A stretch of DNA of 64,000 nt from an uncultured Bacteroidota bacterium (GTDB lineage Bacteria; Bacteroidota; Bacteroidia; Flavobacteriales; Flavobacteriaceae). Every line of letters starts with the position of its first letter. Positions within the stretch are counted from its first letter, which is position 1. The translations under genes were made by a program, and so were the position numbers. Shown in pieces: positions 20,824-30,753 of this stretch. The stretch spans positions 124,001 through 188,000 of the forward strand of contig CABZAE010000001.1 of assembly GCA_902523635.1 (NCBI GenBank), given 5' to 3'. A model generated the notes under the pieces. It did not search any database. It was not told where the DNA came from and saw only the letters and a program-made list of their open reading frames with translations.

Positions 20824-21636
20824 ATGAATGTATTTGAAAATTGTGACATAAAAAAAATCAATTCACTAGTTTTTGATTTTATGGATTACAAATATGAGGA
20901 TCATGTTTTTTCCATAATTTTAAATCGTCCCCAAAAGAAAAATGCACTTCATCCTCAAATGATTAACGAGTTGGCATTTTTATGCCAATATGCTCAATTT
21001 GAAAAGAAAGTCAAGGTTGTATTGATTAAAGCAGTTGGGGATGTTTTTTGTGCTGGTTTTGATCTTTCCTCTATGTCAGGAAAAACTGCAAAGACAAAGT
21101 CTACAGTTCCTAATCCCAAAATAAAAATTATTCTAGGTGAGATTTTAAATAAGCTATACAAGCCAAAAATTTGTCAACTCGATGGCGATCTTTATGCCGG
21201 AGGACTATTGATTGTTTCTTCTTGTAATTATGTGGTTTCAACCCAAAATATTATCATAGGTCTCCCAGAAGTCAAAAGAGGAATTTTCCCATTTCAAGTT
21301 ATGGAATCCTTATTTAAAGTTATTAATTACAAAAAATTAATTGACTGGTGTATTCGTGGTTATAATTTGGATGCTTCCAAAGCAAAAGATTTTGGTTTGA
21401 TTGATGAAATTGTTGATTCTGATGAATTGGAAAAATCAATTAAATCATGGATTTCAGAAATTATTCAAAATTCAACTCAAGCAATTTCATTAGGGCTAGA
21501 GTGTGCTGACAACTTGTACAATTCATCAAATAATCACAAGTATTTATCCAAAATGTTAAAAAAGTCCTCTGAATCTAAAGATGCTAAAGAGGGAATTAAA
21601 GCTTTTTTTGATGGTAGGAAACCCAAATGGGATTAA
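20824..21636 (+). CDS. Enoyl-CoA hydratase/isomerase (crotonase) family
   Basis: RPQKKNALHPQM, GDVFCAGFDLSSM, GLPEVKRGIFPF; true start possibly 20881. Confidence 0.88.
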   Translation: MNVFENCDIKKINSLVFDFMDYKYEDHVFSIILNRPQKKNALHPQMINELAFLCQYAQFEKKVKVVLIKAVGDVFCAGFDLSSMSGKTAKTKSTVPNPKIKIILGEILNKLYKPKICQLDGDLYAGGLLIVSSCNYVVSTQNIIIGLPEVKRGIFPFQVMESLFKVINYKKLIDWCIRGYNLDASKAKDFGLIDEIVDSDELEKSIKSWISEIIQNSTQAISLGLECADNLYNSSNNHKYLSKMLKKSSESKDAKEGIKAFFDGRKPKWD

Positions 21637-21648
21637 TTTAAAAAAAAC

Positions 21649-22650
21649 ATGAAGCCCCTAAAAAATAAACTAATTAGATTAGTTAAAAGGCCAGTCGGAT
21701 TTCCCTCCGAAGACACATGGGAATATGATTTTGAAACCATCGATGAGTTGTGCGATGGTGAAATTATAATACAAAATTTGTATATATCGGTAGATCCTGC
21801 TATGCGTGGATGGATGAACGAAGTTAAATCCTATATAAAGCCCATTGAAATTGGAGATGTGATGAGAGCTGGCTCAATAGGAAAAATCATATACTCAAAA
21901 AATAAATTGTTCAAAGAGGGTGATTTTGTTTCAGGCTGGGGTGGAGTTCAAAAATACTGCAGGACTAATTCCAAAAGTGTTATTAAAATAAAAGCTGAAA
22001 TCAATGATTTACCTAAACACCTTGGATCATTAGGTATGACAGGAATGACTGCATATTTTGGAATTTTGGAGGTTGCAAAAATTAGACAAGGAGAAACTGT
22101 TTTAGTCTCAGCTGCAGCAGGGTCAGTTGGTAGTATTGCTGGACAAATTGCAAAAATAAAGGGATGTAAGGTGATTGGAATTGCAGGTGGAAAAGGTAAA
22201 TGTGACTATGTTAAGAATGAGTTAGGTTTTGATGGGTGTATTGACTATAAAAATGAAAGTGTAACTAGATCTATAAGAAGAGAATGTCCTGAGGGTATTG
22301 ATGTTTTTTTCGATAATGTTGGAGGAACAATACTTGACTCAGCTTTGATTTTTATTAATAGAAATGCAAGAGTTGTTGTTTGCGGAGCGATTTCACAGTA
22401 TAATAGTACTTCAATAGTAGGTCCAAAAAACTATTTGTCATTATTAGTCAACAGAGCTCAAATGATTGGTATGGTTGTATTCGACTACAAAGAAAGATAT
22501 CAGCATGCTAGCGAGGAAATTATAGGTTGGATTGAAAGTGGAAAATTAAAATCCAAAGAAGATATCTATTTTGGATTAGATAACTTTTACAATGTTTTTC
22601 AAAAGTTGTTCAACGGAAACAAACAAGGGAAATTAATTTTAAAGGTGTAA
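21649..22650 (+). CDS. Zinc-free MDR NADP-dependent oxidoreductase (CurA/PTGR-like)
   Basis: VDPAMRGWM, VSAAAGSVGSIAGQIAKIKG, FDNVGG. Confidence 0.9.
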   Translation: MKPLKNKLIRLVKRPVGFPSEDTWEYDFETIDELCDGEIIIQNLYISVDPAMRGWMNEVKSYIKPIEIGDVMRAGSIGKIIYSKNKLFKEGDFVSGWGGVQKYCRTNSKSVIKIKAEINDLPKHLGSLGMTGMTAYFGILEVAKIRQGETVLVSAAAGSVGSIAGQIAKIKGCKVIGIAGGKGKCDYVKNELGFDGCIDYKNESVTRSIRRECPEGIDVFFDNVGGTILDSALIFINRNARVVVCGAISQYNSTSIVGPKNYLSLLVNRAQMIGMVVFDYKERYQHASEEIIGWIESGKLKSKEDIYFGLDNFYNVFQKLFNGNKQGKLILKV

Positions 22651-22683
22651 TTTTTTAAATTTAATTAATTAGATAAAACTAAA

Positions 22684-23424
22684 ATGAGGAGTTTAGATGG
22701 ACAATTGGCTATTGTAACAGGTGGGGCAAGAGGAATAGGAGAGGGTGTTTGTGAGGTTTTTTGTAAAGAGGGGGCTACAGTAGCCCTATGGGATGTCTTA
22801 GATGGATCGAAAGTTGTTGATAGAATTTCTAAAGATGGGGGTAAAATTTTTTATCAAAAAGTTGATGTAACATCCACTGAGTCTGTTAAAAATGCCGTTG
22901 AGTACATCATTGATAATTATGGAAAGATCGAAATTTTGATTAATAATGCGGGAATCATCAGAGACAGATCATTTATGAATATGAGTGAAAAGGAGTGGGA
23001 TGAAGTTGTAAATGTTAATCTTAAATCATTATTTATAGTTTGTAAAGCGGTATTACCTCACATGAAAGCTAATGGTTACGGAAGAATTGTTTCAGCATCC
23101 TCTGTAAATGGATTTCAAGGTGCTTTTGGACAAACCAACTATAGTGCAACAAAGGCAGGTATCTCAGGATTTACGAGATCACTTTGTAAAGAAGTAGGAA
23201 AATATGGAATCACAGTTAACGCATTAGCTCCTGGATTCATAAAATCTGTTATGACAGAAAGCATGCCAGACGAAATAATAGAGGCAGGAATTAAAATGAT
23301 TCCAGTCAAAAGAATTGGAACACCTCAGGACATGGGTTATGCATATTTATTTTTAGCATCCAGAGAGGCAGGTTTTATAAGTGGAATCACTTTGCATGCT
23401 AATGGTGGTGCAATGCCAAATTAA
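22684..23424 (+). CDS. SDR 3-oxoacyl reductase (FabG-like)
   Basis: TGGARGIG, NNAGIIRD, YSATKAGISGFTR. Confidence 0.92.
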   Translation: MRSLDGQLAIVTGGARGIGEGVCEVFCKEGATVALWDVLDGSKVVDRISKDGGKIFYQKVDVTSTESVKNAVEYIIDNYGKIEILINNAGIIRDRSFMNMSEKEWDEVVNVNLKSLFIVCKAVLPHMKANGYGRIVSASSVNGFQGAFGQTNYSATKAGISGFTRSLCKEVGKYGITVNALAPGFIKSVMTESMPDEIIEAGIKMIPVKRIGTPQDMGYAYLFLASREAGFISGITLHANGGAMPN

Positions 23425-23427
23425 AAT

Positions 23428-23910
23428 TTGATTATGGAAGAAAAACAAAATTATAGTACTAGCTTCAATACCTTAAATGACATGAAAAAAAATGTTGGTA
23501 AAGAGTTAGGAATAAGTAACTGGATAGAAATATCACAGGACAAAATAAAACAATTTGCTGAAATAACTCAAGATGAACAGTGGATACATTTGGATAAAGA
23601 AAAATCAAAATTACATTCACCTTACAAAACAACTGTTGCCCATGGTTTTATGATTTTGTCTCTTGCTACCAGATTCTCATACGATACGTTTGATGTCAAA
23701 AGTGTCAAAATGGGTGTCAATTATGGGGTTGATAGAGTTAGATTTATGAGCGCAACTCCCTCAGGTGGTATGGTTCGAGGAAAAGTTTCTCTTCTAGAGT
23801 TTGAGCCAACAACAAAGGGAGCAAAATACAAACTTTGTGTAACAGTTGAGCTAAAAGGTCAGGAAAAGCCAGTCTGCGTGGCTGAAACATTGGCCATTGC
23901 CTATGAATAA
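23428..23910 (+). CDS. MaoC-family (R)-hydratase
   Basis: FAEITQDEQWIHLD and TTVAHGFMILSLA hotdog hydratase motifs. Confidence 0.92.
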   Translation: MIMEEKQNYSTSFNTLNDMKKNVGKELGISNWIEISQDKIKQFAEITQDEQWIHLDKEKSKLHSPYKTTVAHGFMILSLATRFSYDTFDVKSVKMGVNYGVDRVRFMSATPSGGMVRGKVSLLEFEPTTKGAKYKLCVTVELKGQEKPVCVAETLAIAYE

Positions 23911-23917
23911 AAAATAA

Positions 23918-25120
23918 ATGTTTATGGAAACTAAAATTAATACAGATCTCACAAGTTTTAGAATTGAAACAAGAAACTGGCTTGAAAAAAACTGTCCTGA
24001 ATCAATGAGAGGACCTGCTAAAGATCCATCACAATTGTTTTGGGGGGGGAGAAATGGTAAATTTTCAAGTAAAGATCAGGAAATATGGTTTAAAAATATG
24101 CTAAAAAAGAAATGGATTGCTCCGAATTGGGAGGTTAAATATGGAGGTGGAGGATTGAGTATTGAGCAAAACAATATTTTGAATCAAGAAATGGCAAGGC
24201 TGGGTTGTAGAAAACCACATTATAATTTTGGTATTTCTATGTTGGGTCCAGCTTTACTCAAATTTGCCTCAGAGGAGCAAAAACTTAGATATTTACCTGA
24301 AATCGCTCAGGCAAAAATCCGTTGGTGTCAAGGTTATAGTGAACCTAATGCTGGAAGTGATTTGGCAAACTTACAAACGAAAGCAATAGATTGTGGTGAT
24401 CACTTTTTAGTTACGGGATCAAAAGTTTGGACATCTTATGCAGATAAATCCGATTGGATTTTTTGTTTAGTTAGGACGGATTCATCTCAAAGTAAACACA
24501 TTGGAATAAGCTTTTTACTTATTGATATGGAATCTATTGGAATATCAACAAGACCTATCAAACTTATTAGTGGAAAGTCTCCCTTTTGTGAAACATTTTT
24601 TGATAAAGTTAAAGTTCCAAAAGAAAACCTAGTTGGTAAGTTGAATGAAGGTTGGACAATCGCTAAATACCTATTAACCCATGAACGTAAAATGATAGGC
24701 GGAGTTGGAGAAACAGATAAAAAAGAGTCCATCAAAGATGAAGCATTAAATAAACTGACTCTAACTAATGGTGTACTTGATGACAAAATTTTAAGATCAA
24801 AAATTTCTGAATTTGAGATGAATGAACATATTTTTAACCTTACTATACAAAGATCTATGGATGAGGAAAAAGAGGGTAAAAATCCTGGGGCTGTTTCATC
24901 ATTTTTCAAATATTATGGAACTGAATTAAATATACAAAGAGAAGAGCTGCGCCTCAGTATCAATGGTTTTTCAGGACTAGAATGGAATTCAAAGGTTTCA
25001 GAAAATGGTAAATTAGCCCGCTATTTTTGTAGAACAAAAGGGAATTCAATTGAAGGTGGTACTCATGAAGTTCAACTCAATATAATTGCTAAAAGAGTAC
25101 TTGGTTTACCATCAAAATAA
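23918..25120 (+). CDS. Acyl-CoA dehydrogenase (first of tandem pair)
   Basis: WCQGYSEPNAGSDLA, GSKVWTSYAD, EGGTHEVQLNIIAKRVLGLP. Confidence 0.93.
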   Translation: MFMETKINTDLTSFRIETRNWLEKNCPESMRGPAKDPSQLFWGGRNGKFSSKDQEIWFKNMLKKKWIAPNWEVKYGGGGLSIEQNNILNQEMARLGCRKPHYNFGISMLGPALLKFASEEQKLRYLPEIAQAKIRWCQGYSEPNAGSDLANLQTKAIDCGDHFLVTGSKVWTSYADKSDWIFCLVRTDSSQSKHIGISFLLIDMESIGISTRPIKLISGKSPFCETFFDKVKVPKENLVGKLNEGWTIAKYLLTHERKMIGGVGETDKKESIKDEALNKLTLTNGVLDDKILRSKISEFEMNEHIFNLTIQRSMDEEKEGKNPGAVSSFFKYYGTELNIQREELRLSINGFSGLEWNSKVSENGKLARYFCRTKGNSIEGGTHEVQLNIIAKRVLGLPSK

Positions 25121-25127
25121 ATTATTT

Positions 25128-26249
25128 ATGAGTCTTGTATTAAATGAAGAACAAAAAATGCTAAAAACTTCAGCTAAAGAGTTTTTAGATAATAAATTTC
25201 CACTTTCAAACTTTCGTAAATACAGAGACAATGATTTCAAAAGTGTTGATTTTGATTTATGGACTGAGATGGCTGAAATGGGATGGACAGCACTCATAAT
25301 TCCTGAAAAATATAACGGATTAAATTTTGGATATGTTGGATTGGGTCAGGTTATTGAAGAAATGGGTAAAAGGCTAACCGTATGTCCAATAATGTCAACC
25401 GTTTTAATATCAACATCAGTTATTTCTTCATCAAAAAATGAGTTTTTGAAATCAAAACTTTTCTCTGGAATAATGAATGGATCAGTTTTAATATGTTTAG
25501 CCCATGAGGAAGGTAATCAACATCATCCAGAAAATATACAAACATCTCTAAAGAGAGAAAATGGTAATTTAATTTTAAATGGAAAAAAGAATTTTGTTAT
25601 TGACGCGAATATTTCTGACTATTTTATTGTTAGTGCAAAAGATGTATCATCCTCCAATACTATATTGGCATTAGTTGAAAAAAATCAAAAAGGTGTTTCT
25701 GTAAATAGTAAGACCTTAATGGATTCCAGATCTTACTCTGAAATAATTTTTAAAAATGTTGAAATAAAAAATGATTATTTGCTTTCAAATACAGATGATG
25801 GAAAAAACATATTAGAAAAAGTGTTTGAAATTGCCAGAATTGGATATGCAGCTGAAATGTTAGGAGGAATTCAACAAGCTTTCGATATGACTATGTCTTA
25901 TTTAAAAACTCGTGAACAATTTGGTGTTAAAATAGGATCATTTCAATCACTCCAACATAGATCGGCCTTAATGTTTGCTGAAATAGAATTGTGTAAATCC
26001 ATTGTTTTGAAAGCATTACAGTCTATTGATGCAGGTGAGGAACTTTCAAAAAATGCAAGTTTGGCTAAAGCTAAACTCGGTCTTACATATAAATTAATTA
26101 GTAATGAAGCTATTCAAATGCATGGCGGTATTGGAGTTACAGATGATTCAGACGTAGGGTTTTTTCTGAAAAGGTCTCGAGTAATTGAAAAAGCATTTGG
26201 AGATTCCAATTTTCATTTAGATAGACTTTCCAAAATAGGTGGTTATTAG
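25128..26249 (+). CDS. Acyl-CoA dehydrogenase (second of tandem pair)
   Basis: Start trimmed to ATG 25128; LNGKKNFVIDA, REQFGVKIGSFQSLQH, QMHGGIGVTDD. Confidence 0.9.
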   Translation: MSLVLNEEQKMLKTSAKEFLDNKFPLSNFRKYRDNDFKSVDFDLWTEMAEMGWTALIIPEKYNGLNFGYVGLGQVIEEMGKRLTVCPIMSTVLISTSVISSSKNEFLKSKLFSGIMNGSVLICLAHEEGNQHHPENIQTSLKRENGNLILNGKKNFVIDANISDYFIVSAKDVSSSNTILALVEKNQKGVSVNSKTLMDSRSYSEIIFKNVEIKNDYLLSNTDDGKNILEKVFEIARIGYAAEMLGGIQQAFDMTMSYLKTREQFGVKIGSFQSLQHRSALMFAEIELCKSIVLKALQSIDAGEELSKNASLAKAKLGLTYKLISNEAIQMHGGIGVTDDSDVGFFLKRSRVIEKAFGDSNFHLDRLSKIGGY

Positions 26250-27793
26250 TTATCTAAATTAAAGTTTATCCCTTGAGCCAAAGGAATTTCTGAAGAGTAG
26301 TTGATTGTATTTGTTTGTCTTCTCATGTAAATTTTCCAAGAATCAGATCCGCTTTCTCTACCACCACCAGTTTCCTTTTCTCCTCCAAATGCACCTCCAA
26401 TTTCTGCACCTGATGTGCCTATATTCACATTAGCAATTCCACAATCACTTCCAATTTGAGAAAGAAACTTTTCGGATTCTTTAAGATCTTGGGTGAAAAT
26501 TGATGATGACAAGCCTTGTTTAACATTATTGGAGATTTTAATTGCATTTTCCACACCTCCCTCGTAACAAATTAAATAGAGAATAGGGGCAAAAGTTTCT
26601 TTCTGGACAATTTCATACTCATTTTTTACTTCCGCTATAACAGGCTTTACATAATTGCTACTATTGTATTTTTTTCCCTCTAAAACTCCACCCTCAATCA
26701 CAAATTTACCTCCTTGATCTTTTATATCATTAATTGCTTGCATGTATTGTTCAACAGCATTTTGATCAATTAGTGGTCCCATGTGGTTTGATTCGTCAAG
26801 TGGACTACCAATTTTAATTTGATTATATGCTTTTATTAATTCTTTTTTAATATGATCAAATATTGTACTATGAACAATAACTCTTCTCGTTGAAGTGCAG
26901 CGCTGACCAGAGGTTCCAATGGCACCAAAAACCAAATTATTAATTGCGTGTTTTATATCGGCATTTTCTGTAATAATCATTGCATTATTACCTCCTAGCT
27001 CAAGTAAAGTTTTCCCAAGCCTTTTTCCGACTCTCATAGCAACGTCTTTACCCATTTTCGTTGAACCAGTAGCTGACAATAAATTGATGTTATTATCCTC
27101 AGATAACAATTGACCTAAGCTTTTGTCACCTATTAACAAACATGAAACACCAGAATTAATATTGTTTTTTTTCAAAATGTCTGAAACTAGTTTTTGACAA
27201 GCAAGGCTGCAAAATGGAGTTTTTTCGGAGGGCTTCCAAATGCAAACATTTCCACAAACCCAAGCCAAAGTTACATTCCAACTCCAAACAGCTACAGGAA
27301 AATTAAATGCAGAAATAATTCCAATAATACCTAAAGGATGATATTGTTCGTACATTCTGTGATCTGGTCTTTCGGAGTGCATTGTCAATCCGTACAATTG
27401 CCTAGAAAGCCCAGTTGCGAAATCACAGATATCAATCATTTCTTGAACTTCTCCTAAACCTTCCTGTAATGATTTACCCATTTCCCAGGACACTAGAGCT
27501 CCTAAATCAGATTTGTTTTTCCTCAGACTATTCCCAAGTTGTCTAACTAATTCACCTCTTTTTGGTGCGGGTATTTTAGTGAAAGATTTAAAGGCTTTTT
27601 TTGCGTCTTTGATCACAATGTTATAATCAGATTTATTGGCCATTCGTACCTCACCAATTAGGCTATTGTCAACTGGGCTGAAAGACTTCAATGTTTCACC
27701 TGATGAAAACCATTTTTCACCATTTGAGCATCCCTTTTGCTTGCTAGTTAAACCAAGATTTTTTAAAATTATTTTTATTTCTTTGTTTACCAT
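26246..27793 (-). CDS. ALDH7-type aldehyde dehydrogenase (alpha-aminoadipic semialdehyde dehydrogenase-like)
   Basis: LLELGGNNAMII, GTSGQRCTSTRR, AFGGEKETGGGRESGSDSWKIYMRRQTNTINYS. Confidence 0.88.
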   Translation of the reverse strand: MVNKEIKIILKNLGLTSKQKGCSNGEKWFSSGETLKSFSPVDNSLIGEVRMANKSDYNIVIKDAKKAFKSFTKIPAPKRGELVRQLGNSLRKNKSDLGALVSWEMGKSLQEGLGEVQEMIDICDFATGLSRQLYGLTMHSERPDHRMYEQYHPLGIIGIISAFNFPVAVWSWNVTLAWVCGNVCIWKPSEKTPFCSLACQKLVSDILKKNNINSGVSCLLIGDKSLGQLLSEDNNINLLSATGSTKMGKDVAMRVGKRLGKTLLELGGNNAMIITENADIKHAINNLVFGAIGTSGQRCTSTRRVIVHSTIFDHIKKELIKAYNQIKIGSPLDESNHMGPLIDQNAVEQYMQAINDIKDQGGKFVIEGGVLEGKKYNSSNYVKPVIAEVKNEYEIVQKETFAPILYLICYEGGVENAIKISNNVKQGLSSSIFTQDLKESEKFLSQIGSDCGIANVNIGTSGAEIGGAFGGEKETGGGRESGSDSWKIYMRRQTNTINYSSEIPLAQGINFNLDN

Positions 27794-27795
27794 TA

Positions 27796-28707
27796 TTAAT
27801 TGTTTTTTTCAACTTGTTTATTGAATGTACTTTCAAAAATTTTATCAGCATTTGAGGTTTCAAAACCATCACGACGATGTTCTTGTTTTAAAAATTTTTT
27901 TTGAATAGACTGAAACTCGGGTAAAACTTTTCTCTCTGCAAATTCTACGTAGCTTCCCGAGATCCATTTTTTCTCGTTTTTTGCAAATTTTGCTTTGATC
28001 TTATTGGCAACAGAGCTACTTTGAAGTAACAAACCATCTCTGCTTTTCTTTATCACTCCACCAGAGTCATTAAGTATTATTCCCAAACCTTCCACAAGTT
28101 TATTAAACTTTTTGAGTGTGTTGTATTCATTACATAATTCATGAACACTTATAGTGTAATGGTTCAAATAGTATCGATTATAGATAACCCAAGATGCGTA
28201 TTCACTTTCTTTTAAAAGTAAGTTATAATCCTTTAAAGTAGGTAAGTTCCAAAGTGGACTACTTAAAAATTCTGTAACTTCATTAGAATTATCGAGGTCA
28301 AGTCTGTCAACTGGATCAGAACAAACTTTATCAGTGTATTTGTAGATTATTTGTTGAGTTTTTTTAGATAATTCATTAACTCGAAGTTCACTAATGAAAA
28401 TTCTTGGCATATTTTTTTGGGAGTGTGAGTACCAGAAAGCATTCAATTTTTTTTTCTCAAATGAATAAAAATCTCGTTTGGTGTAGCCGTGGTGTAAAAA
28501 AATTTTTTCAAAAGATTTTATACCAAGATTTTTAACTCCCATAGTTCGAAAAGCAATGTGATCATTTATGATGTCGTGTTGACTTTTAATAATGTTTTTT
28601 TTTATTAATGCATTAGTTATTTTTTTTACGTCAGGAACTCTTTCAGAGTAAGTTTTGAAAAGTGATTTTAAAATTTTATGAATGGTTTTTTTTTCTTTAA
28701 ATATCAT
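27796..28707 (-). CDS. DUF1338 protein (HglS/YdcJ-like 2-oxoadipate dioxygenase/decarboxylase)
   Basis: INDHIAFRTMG, FWYSH...PRIFISELRV, NHYTISV. Confidence 0.82.
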   Translation of the reverse strand: MIFKEKKTIHKILKSLFKTYSERVPDVKKITNALIKKNIIKSQHDIINDHIAFRTMGVKNLGIKSFEKIFLHHGYTKRDFYSFEKKKLNAFWYSHSQKNMPRIFISELRVNELSKKTQQIIYKYTDKVCSDPVDRLDLDNSNEVTEFLSSPLWNLPTLKDYNLLLKESEYASWVIYNRYYLNHYTISVHELCNEYNTLKKFNKLVEGLGIILNDSGGVIKKSRDGLLLQSSSVANKIKAKFAKNEKKWISGSYVEFAERKVLPEFQSIQKKFLKQEHRRDGFETSNADKIFESTFNKQVEKNN

Positions 28708-29777
28708 TTTTTAAAGTTATTTAAAAATAATTTGCCAGATTCGGTTTTCAAAAATTCTGAGTATGCTATTTCTTCCTGCTTAATAAAACCCTTTGAGGGA
28801 ATTTTACCTGAGGCTACCATTTCAATAACACCTACTACTGATGCTGCTGTAGTCCAAGATATTGCTCTCCATTTTTTTCCCTGTATTTTCAATGGATAAT
28901 AAGCCTTAAAAAATTCACTGCGAGATATTTTTTTCTTTTTCCATCCCTCAACAACCGCATAAACATATACAACATCATCATCGACAGGAGGCTTTGCATT
29001 ACTCAAAATTTTTTCGAGTTGATCTTTATCATTTTTTAAAATTAACTCGTACATTAAAAATCTCATAAGTTTCCCATGGCCTGGGTATCTAATGGTTTTG
29101 TAATTTAAGGTATCTAATTTTCCTTCAAACGTATCACACATGGTCCCCAAACCACCCGAAGTAGTAAACGCTTCAAATTCTTGTCCTTCAATATTAATGT
29201 GCTCAAAACCATCAAGAGAGGGGACTTTTTTTTTAATTCCATTTTGTATTACTTCTGCATCATTTAAATATTCATTGATTACACCATGTGGTGACCAAGT
29301 AAAAGAGTATGCCAATTGGCCATTAGGGTATCTTGGTAACGCTCCAACTCTTAATTCAATGTCTCTAAGTTCATCAAAACTTTTGGTTAGTTCGCTTCCA
29401 ATTATACCAATTAATCCTGGTGCTAAGCCACATTGTGGTGCCATAACTTTTTCAGATGATTTACTTAATTCTTGTATGTATTTTGTTGTTTCAACATCCT
29501 CAGTCAAGTCAAAGTAGTGCATGCTCAAATCATGAGCAATTTTTGCAATGCCCCTATTCATAAAAAAAGGAAGTGCTGAAACAACAGCGTCATAATCTTT
29601 CATAATTAAATACATTTTTTCTGAATTTGAAACATCAGCCTTGATTGTTTCATAAGGAAGCTTGTAATTGTAATGTGGTTCCTTTTGATCGATACCTGTT
29701 ACCGAAAAGTTTTCGGATAAAAGTGTGCCAACTAACGAACCAACCTTGCCAAGACCTAAAACTAAAATTTCTTTCAT
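28704..29777 (-). CDS. Saccharopine dehydrogenase / lysine 6-dehydrogenase family
   Basis: LGLGKVGSLVGTLL, APQCGLAPGLIGIIG, TSGGLGTMCDT, RYPGHGKLMRFL. Confidence 0.88.
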   Translation of the reverse strand: MKEILVLGLGKVGSLVGTLLSENFSVTGIDQKEPHYNYKLPYETIKADVSNSEKMYLIMKDYDAVVSALPFFMNRGIAKIAHDLSMHYFDLTEDVETTKYIQELSKSSEKVMAPQCGLAPGLIGIIGSELTKSFDELRDIELRVGALPRYPNGQLAYSFTWSPHGVINEYLNDAEVIQNGIKKKVPSLDGFEHINIEGQEFEAFTTSGGLGTMCDTFEGKLDTLNYKTIRYPGHGKLMRFLMYELILKNDKDQLEKILSNAKPPVDDDVVYVYAVVEGWKKKKISRSEFFKAYYPLKIQGKKWRAISWTTAASVVGVIEMVASGKIPSKGFIKQEEIAYSEFLKTESGKLFLNNFKK

Positions 29778-29795
29778 TTACAACAATTTGATTGC

Positions 29796-29819
29796 TTATT
29801 GTTATAAATATAACAATAA
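29796..29819. promoter_or_regulatory. Perfect palindrome upstream of the lysine-catabolism operon
   Basis: TTATTGTTATA-AA-TATAACAATAA, 11-bp arms, 19 nt upstream of the ATG at 29777. Confidence 0.45.
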
Positions 29820-29878
29820 TATAAAGTACAGTTTTAATTAATTTTTACATATCCAATATTCTATCTAAATTTACTTTA

Positions 29879-30751
29879 ATGCATTGGCTAACAATATTTC
29901 TGCTTATTATTTTTTCATGTTCCTCGTCAGATATAGATCAAAATAATCTAGATTACAATTACATATACTCTGCTACAATTCCTCAGCTAATTGAAAACAA
30001 TAATGTTGATAGGCCCTTTTGGGTTAGAGCACCCAAAAAATTAAAGAAAAATAAATATCCCATTATTTTTTTTCTTCACGGTAATGGTGGAGACGCATAC
30101 AAGTTCTATCAAAATTCAACTGAAATTGTAAATCTAATTGATGATGGCCACTTTATTGGAATTTTTCCTCAAGGTTATTTAAAAAGTTGGAACTGTGGAA
30201 ATGAGAAATCAAAAGCTGATGATGTTGTTTTTATTCAAAAAATAGTTGATTTTATAAAGCAAAATACCCTGCCTAATGATTTAATGGATTTTGACAATAT
30301 CTATGGTGTAGGAATTTCCAATGGTGCATTAATGATTAATAAAATCGCAAAAGAAACGCCGATTTTTAAAGGTATAGCTCCTATAATAAGTCAACAATCT
30401 AATTTAATTGGAAATGTTGTTACTAAAAGACCAATCTCACTTTATCAAATAAATGGTACAGATGATAATCTAATTCCAGTAGGAGGAGGTATTTCTGGAG
30501 TTGGACATGTTTTTTTGTCGGCAAAGCAAAGTGCAGAAAATTGGGCATCAAGTTCTAATTGTCAGCTTAATAATGTTATCAAAACAAATGATACGTGGGG
30601 AAACTATGAAATTGATTCTTATGCTTATCGTGATTGTGATGATAATCGCATTGTAACCTATCATTTGGTAAATGGGGCAGGCCACATTGCCAAATTTGGA
30701 CCCAATGATAAATTGTATGCAAGAATTTGGAATTTCTTTAAAGAAAATTGA
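29879..30751 (+). CDS. Secreted esterase, PHB depolymerase/LpqC-like lipoprotein
   Basis: Lipobox FSCSS; FFLHGNGGDAYKFYQ; GxSxG GISNGALM; GAGH. Confidence 0.82.
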   Translation: MHWLTIFLLIIFSCSSSDIDQNNLDYNYIYSATIPQLIENNNVDRPFWVRAPKKLKKNKYPIIFFLHGNGGDAYKFYQNSTEIVNLIDDGHFIGIFPQGYLKSWNCGNEKSKADDVVFIQKIVDFIKQNTLPNDLMDFDNIYGVGISNGALMINKIAKETPIFKGIAPIISQQSNLIGNVVTKRPISLYQINGTDDNLIPVGGGISGVGHVFLSAKQSAENWASSSNCQLNNVIKTNDTWGNYEIDSYAYRDCDDNRIVTYHLVNGAGHIAKFGPNDKLYARIWNFFKEN

Positions 30752-30753
30752 AT

